Below, in pieces: positions 24,521-50,935 of a DNA stretch of 64,000 nt; positions within the stretch are counted from its first letter, which is position 1, and each line of letters begins with the position of its first letter. The DNA is from Rhizobacter sp. OV335 (GTDB lineage Bacteria > Pseudomonadota > Gammaproteobacteria > Burkholderiales > Burkholderiaceae_C), in the NCBI RefSeq assembly GCF_900142965.1, contig NZ_FRCQ01000030.1:1-64000 (forward strand), written 5' to 3'. The notes below the pieces were generated by a model. That model saw only the letters and a list, made by a program, of their open reading frames with translations, had not been told where the DNA came from and made no database searches. Made by a program: the position numbers and the translations under genes.

Positions 24521-25548
24521 GCCGCGCCGCGCCCGCCGAGAAGCTGATCGAACATGCGCTCGACTTGGTCGTGAAGAGCGAGGTCGAGCCCGAGCCGGCG
24601 GCCGGCCGGGCGCTGGCTCGGCTTCGGCAGTGGATCGGCGAATCGCCCGATCACGCGGCCGCGGCCGACGAAGCGCGACGGCGCTGGCAGATGCTGGGCG
24701 GCATGTCCGAGGAGCTGCGCGAGCATTTCGACGAACCGGTTGCCACGAGCGAGTCCACGGGACGGCGCAACCTGCTGCTGTCGGCGGCGGCGATGCTCGG
24801 CGGCGCGGCGCTCGCGGGCCGGCTGGGTTGGCAGTACTGGCAGGCGCCGGTGTTCACGGCGGCGTACCGCACGCAGCCGCTGCAGCTGCTCAACGTCAGC
24901 CTGCCCGATGCCCGGCCGGGCACGCAGCTGGCGCTCGGCGCCGACAGTGCGATCGGCGTGCGGCTGCACCGGCAGCGGCGCATCGTGCGGCTCGAAGGTG
25001 GCGAACTGCGCTGCGACGTGGCGCACGACGCCGCGCGGCCGTTCCAGGTGCTGACGCGCGACGCGCGCATCGAGGTGCTGGGGACGGTGTTCAGCCTGCG
25101 CGACCGCGGTGGTGCGCTGACGGTGGGCGTTGAACACGGGCGGGTGCAGGTGGCGCTGCGCGAGGGGGCCGCCAATGACGCGATGGATGCCACGACGAAC
25201 GGCGGCCCGCATCGCTACGGGCCGCCGATCATCCTGGCCGCTGGGGAATTGCTCGACATCCGCAACGGTATCGCACAGCCCCCGCGCGCCGGCGACGCCG
25301 CCTCACTCGCCGACTGGCGCGACGGCTGGGTGACGTTCCAGGACACCCCGCTGCGCGAGGCGCTGGCCAGCGTCAACGCCTACCGCAGCGCGCCGATCAT
25401 CAGCACCGATTCACGCGTGGACGCGATGCGGCTGACCGGCCGCTTCCCGGTGCGGGATGCGGCCGGGTTGCTGGCGGTGTTGCCGCAGGTGCTGCCGGTC
25501 ACAGTGCGCATGCGCGCCGATGGCTCCGCTGAAATCGCGACCCGCTGA
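24517..25548 (+). CDS. fecR: FecR-family anti-sigma/signal transducer
   Basis: About 343 residues starting with GTG. The N-terminal cytoplasmic part has the DUF4880 pattern (ALARLRQWIGESPDHAAAADEARRRW). A single transmembrane helix follows near residue 85 (RRNLLLSAAAMLGGAALAG). The periplasmic FecR domain includes LALGADSAIGVRLH and FQVLTRDARIEVLGTVF, and the C-terminal part ends RFPVRDAAGLLAVLPQVLPV, resembling an STN fold. FecR receives the signal from the N-terminal domain of the receptor and regulates its sigma partner. It overlaps the sigma gene by four bases. The receptor gene lies 2.5 kb downstream, past an unrelated AT-rich gene on the opposite strand. Confidence 0.87.
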   Translation: MSRAAPAEKLIEHALDLVVKSEVEPEPAAGRALARLRQWIGESPDHAAAADEARRRWQMLGGMSEELREHFDEPVATSESTGRRNLLLSAAAMLGGAALAGRLGWQYWQAPVFTAAYRTQPLQLLNVSLPDARPGTQLALGADSAIGVRLHRQRRIVRLEGGELRCDVAHDAARPFQVLTRDARIEVLGTVFSLRDRGGALTVGVEHGRVQVALREGAANDAMDATTNGGPHRYGPPIILAAGELLDIRNGIAQPPRAGDAASLADWRDGWVTFQDTPLREALASVNAYRSAPIISTDSRVDAMRLTGRFPVRDAAGLLAVLPQVLPVTVRMRADGSAEIATR

Positions 25549-25597
25549 CGACCTCTCTCAGAATCGTCACGACTTTCGCGGAGGCCGGTTGACGCGA

Positions 25598-25618
25598 GTC
25601 AGGCCGGGATAGCCTGAC
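25598..25618. terminator. Possible hairpin after fecR
   Basis: An inverted repeat with 7-base arms (gtcaggc and gcctgac) and a 7-base loop lies about 50 bases after the fecR stop and about 50 bases before the end of the convergent AT-rich gene. No T-run follows on either strand, so its role as a terminator is only possible. Confidence 0.3.
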
Positions 25619-25668
25619 GAGTGGCGACTTGACGGCCGACGAGCTGATCGAATGCCGGGTAGAACCCA

Positions 25669-27813
25669 TCACTTGATGTCGACGTGCTTCTCCATGACTG
25701 CCCTGAAACGAAGCCAGGCTTGATCCCACAACTTGAAGTTGAATTCCTGGGGACTCCTTTTCAAAGATGCTTCCACATCTTCAAAGGCATTCTTCTCCTT
25801 TCCATGCCAACCTTTCAAACTGGAATTTCTGCTTCGCTCTTTTTCTATCATCTCCCTGACAAACCGCAACCCGTTCGGCCCTGGAATATATTGACCTCCA
25901 TTTGCTCCAGGAAGGCCATCATGCATCCGGAACATCTTGACAAGCTCGCCACGGAAATCATCCGAAAGCCTTGTGGACTGAACAGACTGCAAAAGGTCAT
26001 CCACGTACTCAAATTGCGGCGACCAAGGCTTAGTCCACGTGGGCAATGCGCCCTCATTCTGTTCATCGGATGAGGATTTCGATGATTTAGTGGAAGACTT
26101 CGAACTTTCCGAAGAACCCTCCCTCAGTTGCTCTATGGTGAGATGCTTCTCCATGACTGCTCTGAAACGAAGCCAGGTTTGATCCCACAAGTCGGAGTTG
26201 AAGGGACTCTTTTTCAAAGATGCTTCCACGTCTTCAAAGGCATTCCTCTCCTTTCCATGCCAACCTTTCAGACTGGAATTTCCGCTTCGCTCTTTGTCTA
26301 CCATCTCCCTGACAAACCGCAACCCGTTCGGCCCTGGAATATATGGATCTCCATTTGCTCCACGAAGGCTATCATGCGCCTGGAACATCTTGACAAGCTC
26401 GCCACGGAAATCATCCGAAAGCTCTGTGGACTGAACAGAATTCGAAAGGTCATCCACGTACTCAAATTGCGGCGACCAAGGCTTATTCCACGGGGGCATC
26501 AATGCAACCTCACTCTGTTCATCGAATGAGGATTTCGATGATTTAGTTTCAGTGATTGCATTCAGCACCTTCTTCTCCTGATCATTCAGAGTAGGAGCGA
26601 ATGACGCCCCGGCAAGCTTTGTCGGCTTGGAGGTGGTGACAACTTCATTCTTTGTTCTGTAACGCTGAATCGCAGAATTAGACTCCATGATTCCTCTGAA
26701 TTTCATCCAACACTGATCGAAATTCTTGGAATCATCTTGAACGGCACCAGTCAATTCCCGGAACGCGGCCTCTTCTTTCGGGGAAAAGCCTGCCCGGCCT
26801 TTATTTCTTGCAAGCTCGTCAAGAACGAACTTGATCAGGTAAGGTCGCGCGCCGTCACCAGGGACATAAGTCTCCCCTGTTTTCGCACTTTCGGCGTCGT
26901 GCGCATTGATCAACGAGACGAAATCTCGGCAAAACGCCGCTGACGGCTTCTTCTCGGTGACCTTTCTGGGCGAAACGGTCATTGTCTTGATACCCTGGGG
27001 AATCTTCCGCGGGCTCTTGAGATCTCGATTTTCTGGAGATCCAGCCCTGTTATTCCATTGCTGGAATTCACCGAGTTTCTCGATGGCATGGCAAAGATCG
27101 GACCAGTCTTTAGCACCAAATTGCTGGTGCCGGTTGGCTGCCATATCAAAATTCTGGATCGCAGTGCAAGCATCGTCGGCACCCTTCCATCGTGTTCTAA
27201 AGCCCAGAGTGCGGATTTCATTCGCGACAGACGTGATGAATGATTGGATGATTTTATTGGTTTTGGAGTTTACCTCCAGCCTTCCAGAAGCATCGAAATT
27301 CGGCCGACTTCTGGCTATTTCGTTGAACTTCTCGTAGAACCGATGTCGACCGACCCTGTTTAGCATCTCACAGCCCTTTAGGGAGTAGTGCCCCTTGTCT
27401 TTCTTAGGAACCACTCCCATCATACCTCCCCAAATTTTATTTTTATCGTTCATGAATGCTGACAATACGTCCGGAGAAACATCTGGATAGTCCAGACGGA
27501 CAATCCACGGAAACGACTTCAGCAAGTCTGAATAGTCCAGGGTTTCATGTTCATTCTTAAATTCCGCGAAGAGAGTATCAAGGTTGCAATCATCAATTCG
27601 CCTGGGAGATTCTATATTTCCTACAGCCAATGAATCACGCCGCTTAGGACTTTCAGCCGATTGATCGGGGGATCTGGAAGAAGGCTGGCTCAATGCGTTC
27701 TCGACCGTAGACTCCGCATTATTCTTGTACTTCGATTTGGAGCGCTTGTCGCTCCGTCTGGGCGAGACCATTTTTTTTAGTTTGTTGATTTTGTTTTTTG
27801 CGTTGCTGATCAT
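25669..27813 (-). CDS. AT-rich repeat protein of unknown function, foreign to its surroundings
   Basis: About 714 residues, in DNA far richer in A/T than anything around it (for example the T-run at 27771-27778). The N-terminal 75 residues are very basic and serine-rich with SPRR/SPKR motifs near 17, 55 and 69. Three related domains follow near residues 289-390, 440-560 and 591-714. The last two are nearly identical and share KPWSPQFEYVDDL, DDFRGELVKMF, YIPGPNGLRFVREM and LKGWHGKE, separated by a Ser/Lys linker. There is no signal peptide or membrane segment. The ATG at 27813 has a GAGG site 6 bases upstream; two earlier in-frame ATGs (27825, 27831) lack one. The basic disordered lead plus repeats recalls translocated effectors, but no family is recognised. 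Confidence 0.7.
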   Translation of the reverse strand: MISNAKNKINKLKKMVSPRRSDKRSKSKYKNNAESTVENALSQPSSRSPDQSAESPKRRDSLAVGNIESPRRIDDCNLDTLFAEFKNEHETLDYSDLLKSFPWIVRLDYPDVSPDVLSAFMNDKNKIWGGMMGVVPKKDKGHYSLKGCEMLNRVGRHRFYEKFNEIARSRPNFDASGRLEVNSKTNKIIQSFITSVANEIRTLGFRTRWKGADDACTAIQNFDMAANRHQQFGAKDWSDLCHAIEKLGEFQQWNNRAGSPENRDLKSPRKIPQGIKTMTVSPRKVTEKKPSAAFCRDFVSLINAHDAESAKTGETYVPGDGARPYLIKFVLDELARNKGRAGFSPKEEAAFRELTGAVQDDSKNFDQCWMKFRGIMESNSAIQRYRTKNEVVTTSKPTKLAGASFAPTLNDQEKKVLNAITETKSSKSSFDEQSEVALMPPWNKPWSPQFEYVDDLSNSVQSTELSDDFRGELVKMFQAHDSLRGANGDPYIPGPNGLRFVREMVDKERSGNSSLKGWHGKERNAFEDVEASLKKSPFNSDLWDQTWLRFRAVMEKHLTIEQLREGSSESSKSSTKSSKSSSDEQNEGALPTWTKPWSPQFEYVDDLLQSVQSTRLSDDFRGELVKMFRMHDGLPGANGGQYIPGPNGLRFVREMIEKERSRNSSLKGWHGKEKNAFEDVEASLKRSPQEFNFKLWDQAWLRFRAVMEKHVDIK
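25672..26025 (-). repeat. Internal coding repeat, C-terminal copy
   Basis: This segment and 26134-26478 encode nearly identical domains of the AT-rich protein. Shared DNA blocks include the codons for PYIPGPNGLRFVREM and LKGWHGKE. The high DNA-level similarity, not just protein-level, indicates a recent tandem duplication within the gene. Confidence 0.75.
26134..26478 (-). repeat. Internal coding repeat, middle copy
   Basis: The partner of 25672-26025. A third, diverged copy occupies about 26650-26950, where only the framework (FVSLINAHD, YVPGDGARPYLIKFV, FDQCWMKFRGIME) is kept. Confidence 0.7.
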
Positions 27814-28095
27814 ACTAAACCTCATGCGCATCGAATTGATTGAAATTGAGTCACGTCATTCAAATTCTGTTTGAACACCCGCGACTGCGGCGAACTCACT
27901 GAGTGGGCTCGCCGTCATCACTGGTTCCGCGCCAAGTACACCCGTGTCCCTCTCCGTCACGCGGGCGCTGGTGTCCCACTTCCCCGCACTCATCCGTCTA
28001 AGTAGTCGGAGAGCTTGCAAGCCAGCACCCAGGCCCGTTCAGCGGCCCCATGCCAGCGGCTCGTCGTTCAACACAACACACCTCTGGAGTACCCC

Positions 28096-30507
28096 ATGCG
28101 TTCCCTCCCCCGCCAACGCCTGCTTGTCGTCGCGTTGGCTGCCGCCTTCAGCGGCCCCTTCGCACTGCCCCACGCGCTCGCCCAGGCCGCCGTGCAGGCC
28201 CCGAACCGCGACGAAGCCGAGTTCGACCTGCAGGTCCCGGCCCAGCCGCTGGATGCCGCGCTGAACGAGCTGTCGCGCCAGACCGGCGTGCCGATCCTCG
28301 CGGCCGGTGAAGCCGCGGCCGGCAAGACCTCGCGCGTGGTGTCCGGCCGGCTGAGTGCCGCGCAGGCGCTGCAGCAGATGCTGGCCGGCAGCGGGCTCGA
28401 AGCCGCCCGCGCGCCGCACGGCGGCTTCGCGATCCGCCAGGCCTCGGCCGGCGCGGCAGCCGCCGAGACCACGCTGCCCGCCCTCACCGTGCGCGCCCGC
28501 GCCGATGCCGATGCCGGCGGCTACGTTGCGCATCGCGCGAGCGTTGGCACCAAAACCGACACGCCGCTGGTCGAGGTGCCGCAGTCGATCTCGGTCATCG
28601 GCAGCCAGGAGATCGACGACAAGGGCCTGACGACGCTGACCGATGCACTCGCGCAGACCCCCGGCGTCACCGTGAACCCCTACGGCTTCGATTCGCGCGG
28701 GCTCGACTGGGTGCTGCTGCGCGGCTTCGACGGCTGGTACACCAGCAGCTTCCGCGACGGCCTCGCGCAGAACGTCGGCATCACCTTCCTCGGCGTGCAG
28801 ACCGAGGTCTACGGGCTCGATCGGCTGGAGGTGCTGCGCGGCCCGTCATCGGTGCTGTTCGGCAAGGGCGACGTCGGCGGAGTCGTCAACCGCGTCAGCA
28901 AGGTGCCGGGGCCGGATGCGGTGCGCGAGATCGGCGTGCAGACCGGCCGCTACGACCGCAAGCAGGTGATGGCCGACCTGGGCGGCGCGATCGACGCCGA
29001 AGGCCAGTGGCGCTGGCGCGTGGTCGGCCTGGGGCTGGACACCGGCACGCAGGACCAGTACCCGAACGGCGAGCGCATGACGCAGAAGCGCCAGTACCTC
29101 GCGCCCTCGCTGAAGTGGCAGCCGACGCCGCAGACCTCGCTGACGCTGCAGGCCGAGGTGCTGCGCGATGACGGCTCCGACGATGTGCAGTTCGTCAGCG
29201 ACTTCGACGGGCACCCGACCCCCCTCAAGGAGGGCGACCCGAGCTACAGCCGCATCGAGACCGGCTCCGACGCGATCGGCTGGCAGTTCGCGCACCGCTT
29301 CGACAGCGGCTGGAAACTGCAGCAGAACGCGCGCTACGCGCACCGCACTTCCGACAAGCACCACATCCAGTCGTTCTTCCTCGACCCCACCGCCCCCAAC
29401 CTGCTGGATCGCCAGGCACGGCACGACGTGGAAGCGGTCGACGAGAACAGCATCGACACCTCGGTGCAGGGCAAGGTCGATGGCGGCGGCGTCTCGCACA
29501 CGCTGCTGTTCGGCCTCGACATCGACCGCAGCCGTGCCGAGTGGCAGCGCTGGCAGGACATGACGACCCCGCTCGACCTGACGAATCCGGTCTACGGCAT
29601 CCCGATCGCCGAGCCGACCTCCAAGGCGCGCGACAAGCAGGTGATCCTCGAGCAGGTCGGGCTGTATGCGCAGGACCAGGTGCGCATCGATTCGCACTGG
29701 GGCCTGACGGCCGGCGTGCGCCAGGACCGCGTGAAGTCGCGGTACGAGAACCGGATGCCCAATCCCGATTCGAACGAGGTCGGCGTCGCCGAGCGCACCG
29801 ACAACGCCACCAGCGGCCGGCTGGGCGTCACCTACCAGGTGGGCAACGGCTGGGCGCCGTATGCGAGCTATGGCGAATCGTTCGTGCCGGTGATGGCGGT
29901 CGACGAGGGCAAGCTGCTCGACCCGAGCCGCGGCAAGCAGGTCGAGCTCGGCGTCAAGTACATGCCCGAGGGCGAGGCGGTGTCGTTCACCGCGGCGGTG
30001 TTCAACCTGGAGAAGACCAACGTCGTGACCTACGACGCGGAGTTCGCGGCCCATGCGATCGGCAAGGTGCGCTCGCGCGGCATCGAGCTCGAAGCCAGGG
30101 CGGCCCTGAGCCCGCGGCTGCGGCTGACCGGATCGTTCAGCGCGCTGGACATGAAGGTGCTGTCCAGCCTGGACAGCACCGAGGTCGGCAACATGCCGAT
30201 CCTGACGCCGAAGCAGACCGCGGCGCTCTGGCTCGACTATGCGCTCGGTGCAGAGGTGCTGCGCGGCGTGAGCGTCGGCGGTGGCTTGCGCTACATCGGC
30301 AAGCGCTGGGACAACGTGGCGAACACCGAATCGCAACCGGCCTACACGCTGGCCGATGCCGCAGTGCGCTACGACAACGGCCCGTGGCGCTTCGCGTTGA
30401 ACGTCACCAACCTGTTCGACAAGGCGTACCTGAGCGGCCACGCCTACGGAAGCTACTTCCGCGGCACCGAGCGCAACGTGCTGCTGACGGCGAAGTACAG
30501 GTTCTGA
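28096..30507 (+). CDS. TonB-dependent siderophore receptor with signalling (STN) domain
   Basis: A protein of 803 residues. A signal peptide (MRSLPRQRLLVVALAAAF, ending ALAQ) is followed by an STN domain near residues 45-115 (FDLQVPAQPLDAALNELSRQTG). Next come a plug domain (DTPLVEVPQSISVIGSQEI, RGFDGWYTSSFRDG, LDRLEVLRGPSSVLFGKGDVGGVVN) and a 22-strand beta barrel ending LLTAKYRF. The STN domain lets ferric-siderophore binding signal to FecR and the FecI sigma factor, both encoded upstream. It transports ferric siderophore across the outer membrane using TonB. A TGGAG ribosome site supports the ATG at 28096. It is back to back with the convergent yebC-like gene (stop codons adjacent). Confidence 0.92.
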   Translation: MRSLPRQRLLVVALAAAFSGPFALPHALAQAAVQAPNRDEAEFDLQVPAQPLDAALNELSRQTGVPILAAGEAAAGKTSRVVSGRLSAAQALQQMLAGSGLEAARAPHGGFAIRQASAGAAAAETTLPALTVRARADADAGGYVAHRASVGTKTDTPLVEVPQSISVIGSQEIDDKGLTTLTDALAQTPGVTVNPYGFDSRGLDWVLLRGFDGWYTSSFRDGLAQNVGITFLGVQTEVYGLDRLEVLRGPSSVLFGKGDVGGVVNRVSKVPGPDAVREIGVQTGRYDRKQVMADLGGAIDAEGQWRWRVVGLGLDTGTQDQYPNGERMTQKRQYLAPSLKWQPTPQTSLTLQAEVLRDDGSDDVQFVSDFDGHPTPLKEGDPSYSRIETGSDAIGWQFAHRFDSGWKLQQNARYAHRTSDKHHIQSFFLDPTAPNLLDRQARHDVEAVDENSIDTSVQGKVDGGGVSHTLLFGLDIDRSRAEWQRWQDMTTPLDLTNPVYGIPIAEPTSKARDKQVILEQVGLYAQDQVRIDSHWGLTAGVRQDRVKSRYENRMPNPDSNEVGVAERTDNATSGRLGVTYQVGNGWAPYASYGESFVPVMAVDEGKLLDPSRGKQVELGVKYMPEGEAVSFTAAVFNLEKTNVVTYDAEFAAHAIGKVRSRGIELEARAALSPRLRLTGSFSALDMKVLSSLDSTEVGNMPILTPKQTAALWLDYALGAEVLRGVSVGGGLRYIGKRWDNVANTESQPAYTLADAAVRYDNGPWRFALNVTNLFDKAYLSGHAYGSYFRGTERNVLLTAKYRF

Positions 30508-31221
30508 TCAGCCTGCCAGGCCGGCGTAGACGTGCTGCACGTCATCGCCGGCATCGAGCGCCGTGAGGAAGCTCTCCACTTCCTCCAGCTGCTCGGCCGT
30601 CAGGCTCTTCGGGTCGATCGGGTTCTTCGGCTTGTAGCCGAGCTTGGCCGACAGCACCGTGAAGTTCTGGCCCTGCAGCGCGCGGCTGACGAGGTCGAGG
30701 TCGGCCGGGTCGGTCAGGAACATGGTGACGCCGTTCTCGTCCGCGGGCTCGAAGTCTTGCGCGCCGGCCTCGATCGCCGCCACCTCGGGGTCGGCGCCCG
30801 GCGTCGTCGGCTCGGCCTCGATCATCCCCAGGTGGTCGAAATCCCAGGCCACCGAGCCCGAGGCGCCCAACTGGCCCTTGCGGAACAGCACCCGCATGTC
30901 GGACGCCGCGCGGTTCACGTTGTCGGTCAGGCACTCCACCATCACCGGCACCCGGTGCGGCGCGAAGCCTTCATAGAGCGCGTGCTCGAAGTGCACCACC
31001 TCGCCGGTCAGCCCCGCGCCCTTCTTGATCGCGCGGTCCAGCGTGTCCTTGGGCATCGAGACCTTGCGCGCCTGCTCGACCACCAGCCGCAGCCGCGAGT
31101 TCGCGGCCGGGTCGGCGCCGTGCCGCGCGGCCACCATGATGTCCTTGGCCAGCTTGCCGAACAGCCTGCTCTTGGCACTGGACGCCAGGTCCTTGTGATA
31201 TGCCTTCCATTGCGCGCCCAT
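30508..31221 (-). CDS. YebC/PmpR-family regulatory protein
   Basis: A protein of 237 residues with the YebC/TACO1 layout. The opening is [21 protein letters not shown] with [13 protein letters not shown]. The middle has [29 protein letters not shown], and [33 protein letters not shown]. The C-terminal domain has [18 protein letters not shown]. Family members were described as transcriptional regulators and, for TACO1, as translation factors for polyproline stretches. An AAGGA ribosome site lies 8 bases before the start. It sits between the receptor and the last NRPS gene, 50 bases after the latter, with no obvious functional link. Confidence 0.9.
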   Translation of the reverse strand: MGAQWKAYHKDLASSAKSRLFGKLAKDIMVAARHGADPAANSRLRLVVEQARKVSMPKDTLDRAIKKGAGLTGEVVHFEHALYEGFAPHRVPVMVECLTDNVNRAASDMRVLFRKGQLGASGSVAWDFDHLGMIEAEPTTPGADPEVAAIEAGAQDFEPADENGVTMFLTDPADLDLVSRALQGQNFTVLSAKLGYKPKNPIDPKSLTAEQLEEVESFLTALDAGDDVQHVYAGLAG

Positions 31222-31271
31222 GCCGACATTCCTTGATCGATGCCCATGCGACATGCACGGGGCGAACGATT

Positions 31272-34200
31272 CTAGGGGAGCGCCAGGCGGAGGGCCTCGT
31301 GCAGCTGCGGGCGACGGATGATGTCGAGGTGGCTGGCCCCGTCGATCACTGTGGTGGCTACCACCGGTGCATGCACCGCCCAGTCGCGCAGGCGGCCCGC
31401 CGTGTCGTTCACCGACTGGCCGGCGTGGAACACGTGCATCGGCGTGTCGATGCGGCCGTGCTGGTAGCGCGCCCCCTGGGAGCGCTTGTCGAGCGTCGCC
31501 CACAGCAGGACCTCCGCCGCGTCGTCGCCGTCGCCATCGAGCGGCAGCGCGCGGTCGCCGACCAGCACCTGCTCGGCCAGCCCGTCGCGCTCGATGTCGT
31601 CGAGCCGCGTGAACAGCTCGCGCCACGCCTCGGCCATCGTCGATCTGCCGACCCACGCGTCGATCTCGCGCCAGGCCAGCGCACGTTCAGCCGCACCGAG
31701 TGGCCGCGACGCGCGCAGCGGCTCGGTCTCGAACACGTCGACCATGCCGACGAAGTCGACCGCGACGCGCCCCTGCAGTTGCCGCGCGACCTCGATCGCC
31801 AGGTCGCCGCCCGACGACCAGCCGAGCAGCGCGCAGCGCCCCTGCACCGCGGTCGCCTCGATGAACGCCGCGTACTCCGCCGCCAGCGCCTGCACCGCGA
31901 AGCCGCGCCAGCGCCGGCGCGTGTAGACGTGGCTGACGAAGCCGTGCACCGGCCGCATGCCTTGCAGCGCCTCGGTCAGCGGCAGGAACTCGCGCGAGTT
32001 GACGATCATCCCCGGCAGGCAATACAGCGGCACGCCCGCCCCGCCCGCATGCAGGCAGATCGCATCGTGCTGCTGCTCGAGCCGCTGCTGGAGTCGTCCG
32101 GCCAGGTCGCGCAGCCGCGTGGCCTGCATCACCTCCGACAGCGCCAGTCCCGTGCCGCCCGGCACCTGCTTGCGGATGCGCGCGATCAGCTTCAGGCTCA
32201 GGATCGAATCGCCGCCAAGCTCGAAGAAATCATCGTCGCGGCCGACCGCATCGAGCCCCAGCACCTCGCCGAAGAGGCGCGCCAGCGCCTGCTCGGTGGG
32301 GCCGCGCGGCGGCTCGATGGGGCGAGCCACCGCCGCCTGCACCGGCCGCGGCAGCGCCTTGCGGTCGATCTTGCCGTTGGCCGTCAACGGCATCGCGTCG
32401 AGCACGACGATCGCCTCCGGCACCAGCCACCCCGGCAGGCTGGCCTGCAGTGCGAGGCGCAGCGTGGCGGCATCGAGCACTGCACCCACGCGCGGCACCA
32501 CGTAGGCCCACAGCACCGTGGCACCGGCCTCGCTCTCGCCGGGCAGCACCGCGGCATCTGCCACGCCGTCCATCTCGCGCATCCGCGCCTGCAACTCCCC
32601 CGGCTCGACTCGGAAGCCGCGGATCTTCAGCTGGTCGTCGCTGCGGCCGAGGAACACCAGCGCGCCATCGCTGCGCTGGCGCACACGGTCGCCGGTGCGG
32701 TACAGGCGCTCACCTGGCTTGAACGGCGACGCGACGAAGCGGCTCGCCGTCAGCCCCGGCTGCCCCTGGTAGCCGCGCGCGACGCCCGGCCCGCCGACAT
32801 ACAACTCGCCGGCGATGCCGGGCTGCACCGGCTCGAGCGCGTCATCGAGCGCGAAGGCCGACATGCCGCCGATCGGCCGGCCCAGCGGCAGCGCCGCATC
32901 GGTCTCGGCCGCGACGTGCATCAGCATGCCGACGCAGGTTTCCGTCGGCCCGTAGTGGTTGACGATGCGCAGCCCCGGTCGCAGCGTGCGCACCGCGGCG
33001 ATCAGCGCCGCATCGGCCACCTCGCCGCCGAGCACCAGCGTGTGGGCCGGCAGCACGTCCTGCGGTCGGGCGGCGTTCAACAAGCCCTTCAGGTGGCTGG
33101 GCACGATCTTCAGCACGTCGATGCGGTGGCGCTGCATCGCGTCGGCAAACGCATCGGGGTCGAAGGCCGCGGCGGGGTCGAGCATCAGCAGGCTGCCGCC
33201 GGAGCACAGCGCGCCGAACAGCGTCGTGTGGCCGAGGTCGGCAGCGACGGTCGAGACCATCGCGAAGTTCAGGGCCTCACCAGGCAGCGCCAGCCGCGCC
33301 AGCATCGATTGCGCATAGTTCGCGAGCGCGCCGTGCGAGACGACCACGCCCTTCGGTGCGCCGGTCGAGCCGGAGGTGTAGATCAGGTACGCGGCCTGGT
33401 CGGGTAGCAGCACCGGCTCGGGCGGCAGCAGCAACGGCAGCGGCGCGTCGAAGCGCGGCTCGATCACCGGCAGCGTGCTCCACGGCACCGGCGCAGCGGC
33501 CATCAGCGCGCGGGCGCCGCAGTCGCGCACCAGCGCCTGCAGGCGCGGCACCGGCAGCGATGGATCCAGCGGCACGACCACTGCGCCGGCCTTCATCACC
33601 GCCAGCATCGCCAGCACGAACGCGCTGCTGCGCTCCAGCAGCAGCGCCACGCGCGCCTCGGCGCCGATGCCACGCTGGCCGAGCTGCGCGGCCAAGCCGC
33701 GGGCGGCGCGCTCCAGCTGCGCGTGCGTGTGCGCGCCGTCCGCACCGACGACGGCCGGACGCTGCGCATGCCGCACGGCCTGCACGGCCCACAGCGCCGG
33801 CACGCTTTGCCATGGCCACTTCACCGGCTCGCCATGCAGCACCGACGGCTCGCCCGGCAGCGTGGTCGACGCCAGCGCGCGCTGTGGATCGGTGGCGACC
33901 TGCGCAGCGAGATCAACGAAGGCAGCAGCCAATCGGTCGACCGTCGCGCGATCGAACAGGTCGATCGCCCACGCGAGCTGGAAGTCCAGCCCGCGAGCGT
34001 TCTCCATCACATCGAGGCTCAGGTCGAAGTGCACCTCGTCGACCGCGACGCCGTCGATGTCGATCTGCAGCCCGCCCTCCGCCGGCAGGCCCGATGCACC
34101 GCCGGTGGCCTGCGACGCGCACTTGACCTGGAACAGCGGATGCAGCCCGGCACTGCGCTCGACGCCGAGCGCCTCGACCAGCTGGTCCAGCGGCAGGTGC

Positions 34201-35269
34201 GCCTGCTGCCGCGCGGCCAGCAGCCGCTCGCGCACCTGGCGCAGCAGGGCCGCGAAACCGGCCTGCGGATCGATGCGCAACCGCAGCACCATCACGTTGG
34301 TGAAGTGCCCGACCATGCCGGCGAGCTCCGCGCGGTCGCGGTTCGCCGACGGCACGCCGATGCACACATCGCGGTCGCCGCCGTAGCGGTGCAGCAGCAG
34401 CGCGAGCAAGGCCAGCGTCACCATCGCGGGCGAAGCGGCATCGCGGCGCGCCAGCGCGAGCAGCGCGTCGCCGGTCTCGGGCGGCAGGCCGAAGCCGAGC
34501 AGCTCGCCGCGGGCACTGCGTGGCGCACGGCGCGGGCGGTCGAGAGGCAGCGTAGTGGCGAGCGGTGCGTCGCGCAGCTCGTCGACCCACCAGGCTTGCT
34601 GGCGCGCCAGTTCACCGGCCTCGAGCCAGCGCTGCTGCCATTGCGCGTGATCGGCGTATTGCAGCGCCGGCCGTTCGAGCGTCCGACCGGGGTCACGCAG
34701 CAACGAAGAGAGTTCCTGCAGCAGCAGCGCCACCGAGCCGCCATCCGCCGCGATGTGGTGCACACCGAGCAGCAGCACCAGCCCGCCGTCGGGCTCGCGG
34801 TGCAGCGCCGCACGGAAGACCGGGCCGCGCTCCAGGTCGAACGGCCGGGCCGCGAAGGCGCGCGCATCCGCATCGGTGCACGCGCCGTGCACCGACCAGC
34901 CGAACGCGTCCGCCGCCTCGTCGACGACCTGCACCGCCTGCCCGTCGGCATCCAGCGCGATCCGCGTGCGAAGCACCGCATGCCGCTGCACCAGCCGGCG
35001 CAGCGCGACCTGCACGTCGTCGGCGCTGCACGTGCCGCGGATGCGCAAGCGCCCGGCCAGGTTGTAGGCCGGCGATTGCGGCGCGCGCTGCCAGGCCAGC
35101 CAGAGCGCGCGCTGCGCCGGGGCCAGCGGCGCGGGCGTGCCGGGCTCGCGGGCGATCAGCGGCAGCGCGTCGAAGCCGATGCCTTCGGCGCGCAGCCGCT
35201 CGATGAAGGCAGCGCGTTTGCCCGGTGGCAACTGCACGAAGCGGTGCGACAGGGAAGCCAGTTCGATCG

Positions 35270-35273
<4 letters not shown>
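31272..35273 (-). CDS. NRPS terminal module C-A-T-TE, predicted Asp
   Basis: A protein of 1333 residues. The condensation domain (about 20-460) has HHIAADGGS near residue 175. The adenylation domain (about 490-980) has [15 protein letters not shown] near 635. Pocket positions read by eye ([30 protein letters not shown]) give D-L-T-K-V-G-H-V-G, the textbook aspartate code. The carrier site is LGGDSILSL near 1022. The C-terminal thioesterase has GWSSGG near 1151 with [14 protein letters not shown]. It is the last module, releasing the peptide; the TauD-like hydroxylase upstream could make beta-hydroxyaspartate on this module. It overlaps the upstream NRPS stop by four bases (ATGA). Confidence 0.9.
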
Positions 35274-43237
<7,964 letters not shown>

Positions 43238-43240
43238 GCT

Positions 43241-50934
<7,694 letters not shown>

Positions 50935-50935
<1 letters not shown>

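Noticed and set aside
30508-31221. YebC-like gene as a regulator of the siderophore cluster
   Set aside because: YebC/PmpR proteins are widespread housekeeping factors, and the position next to the cluster is no evidence for control of it.
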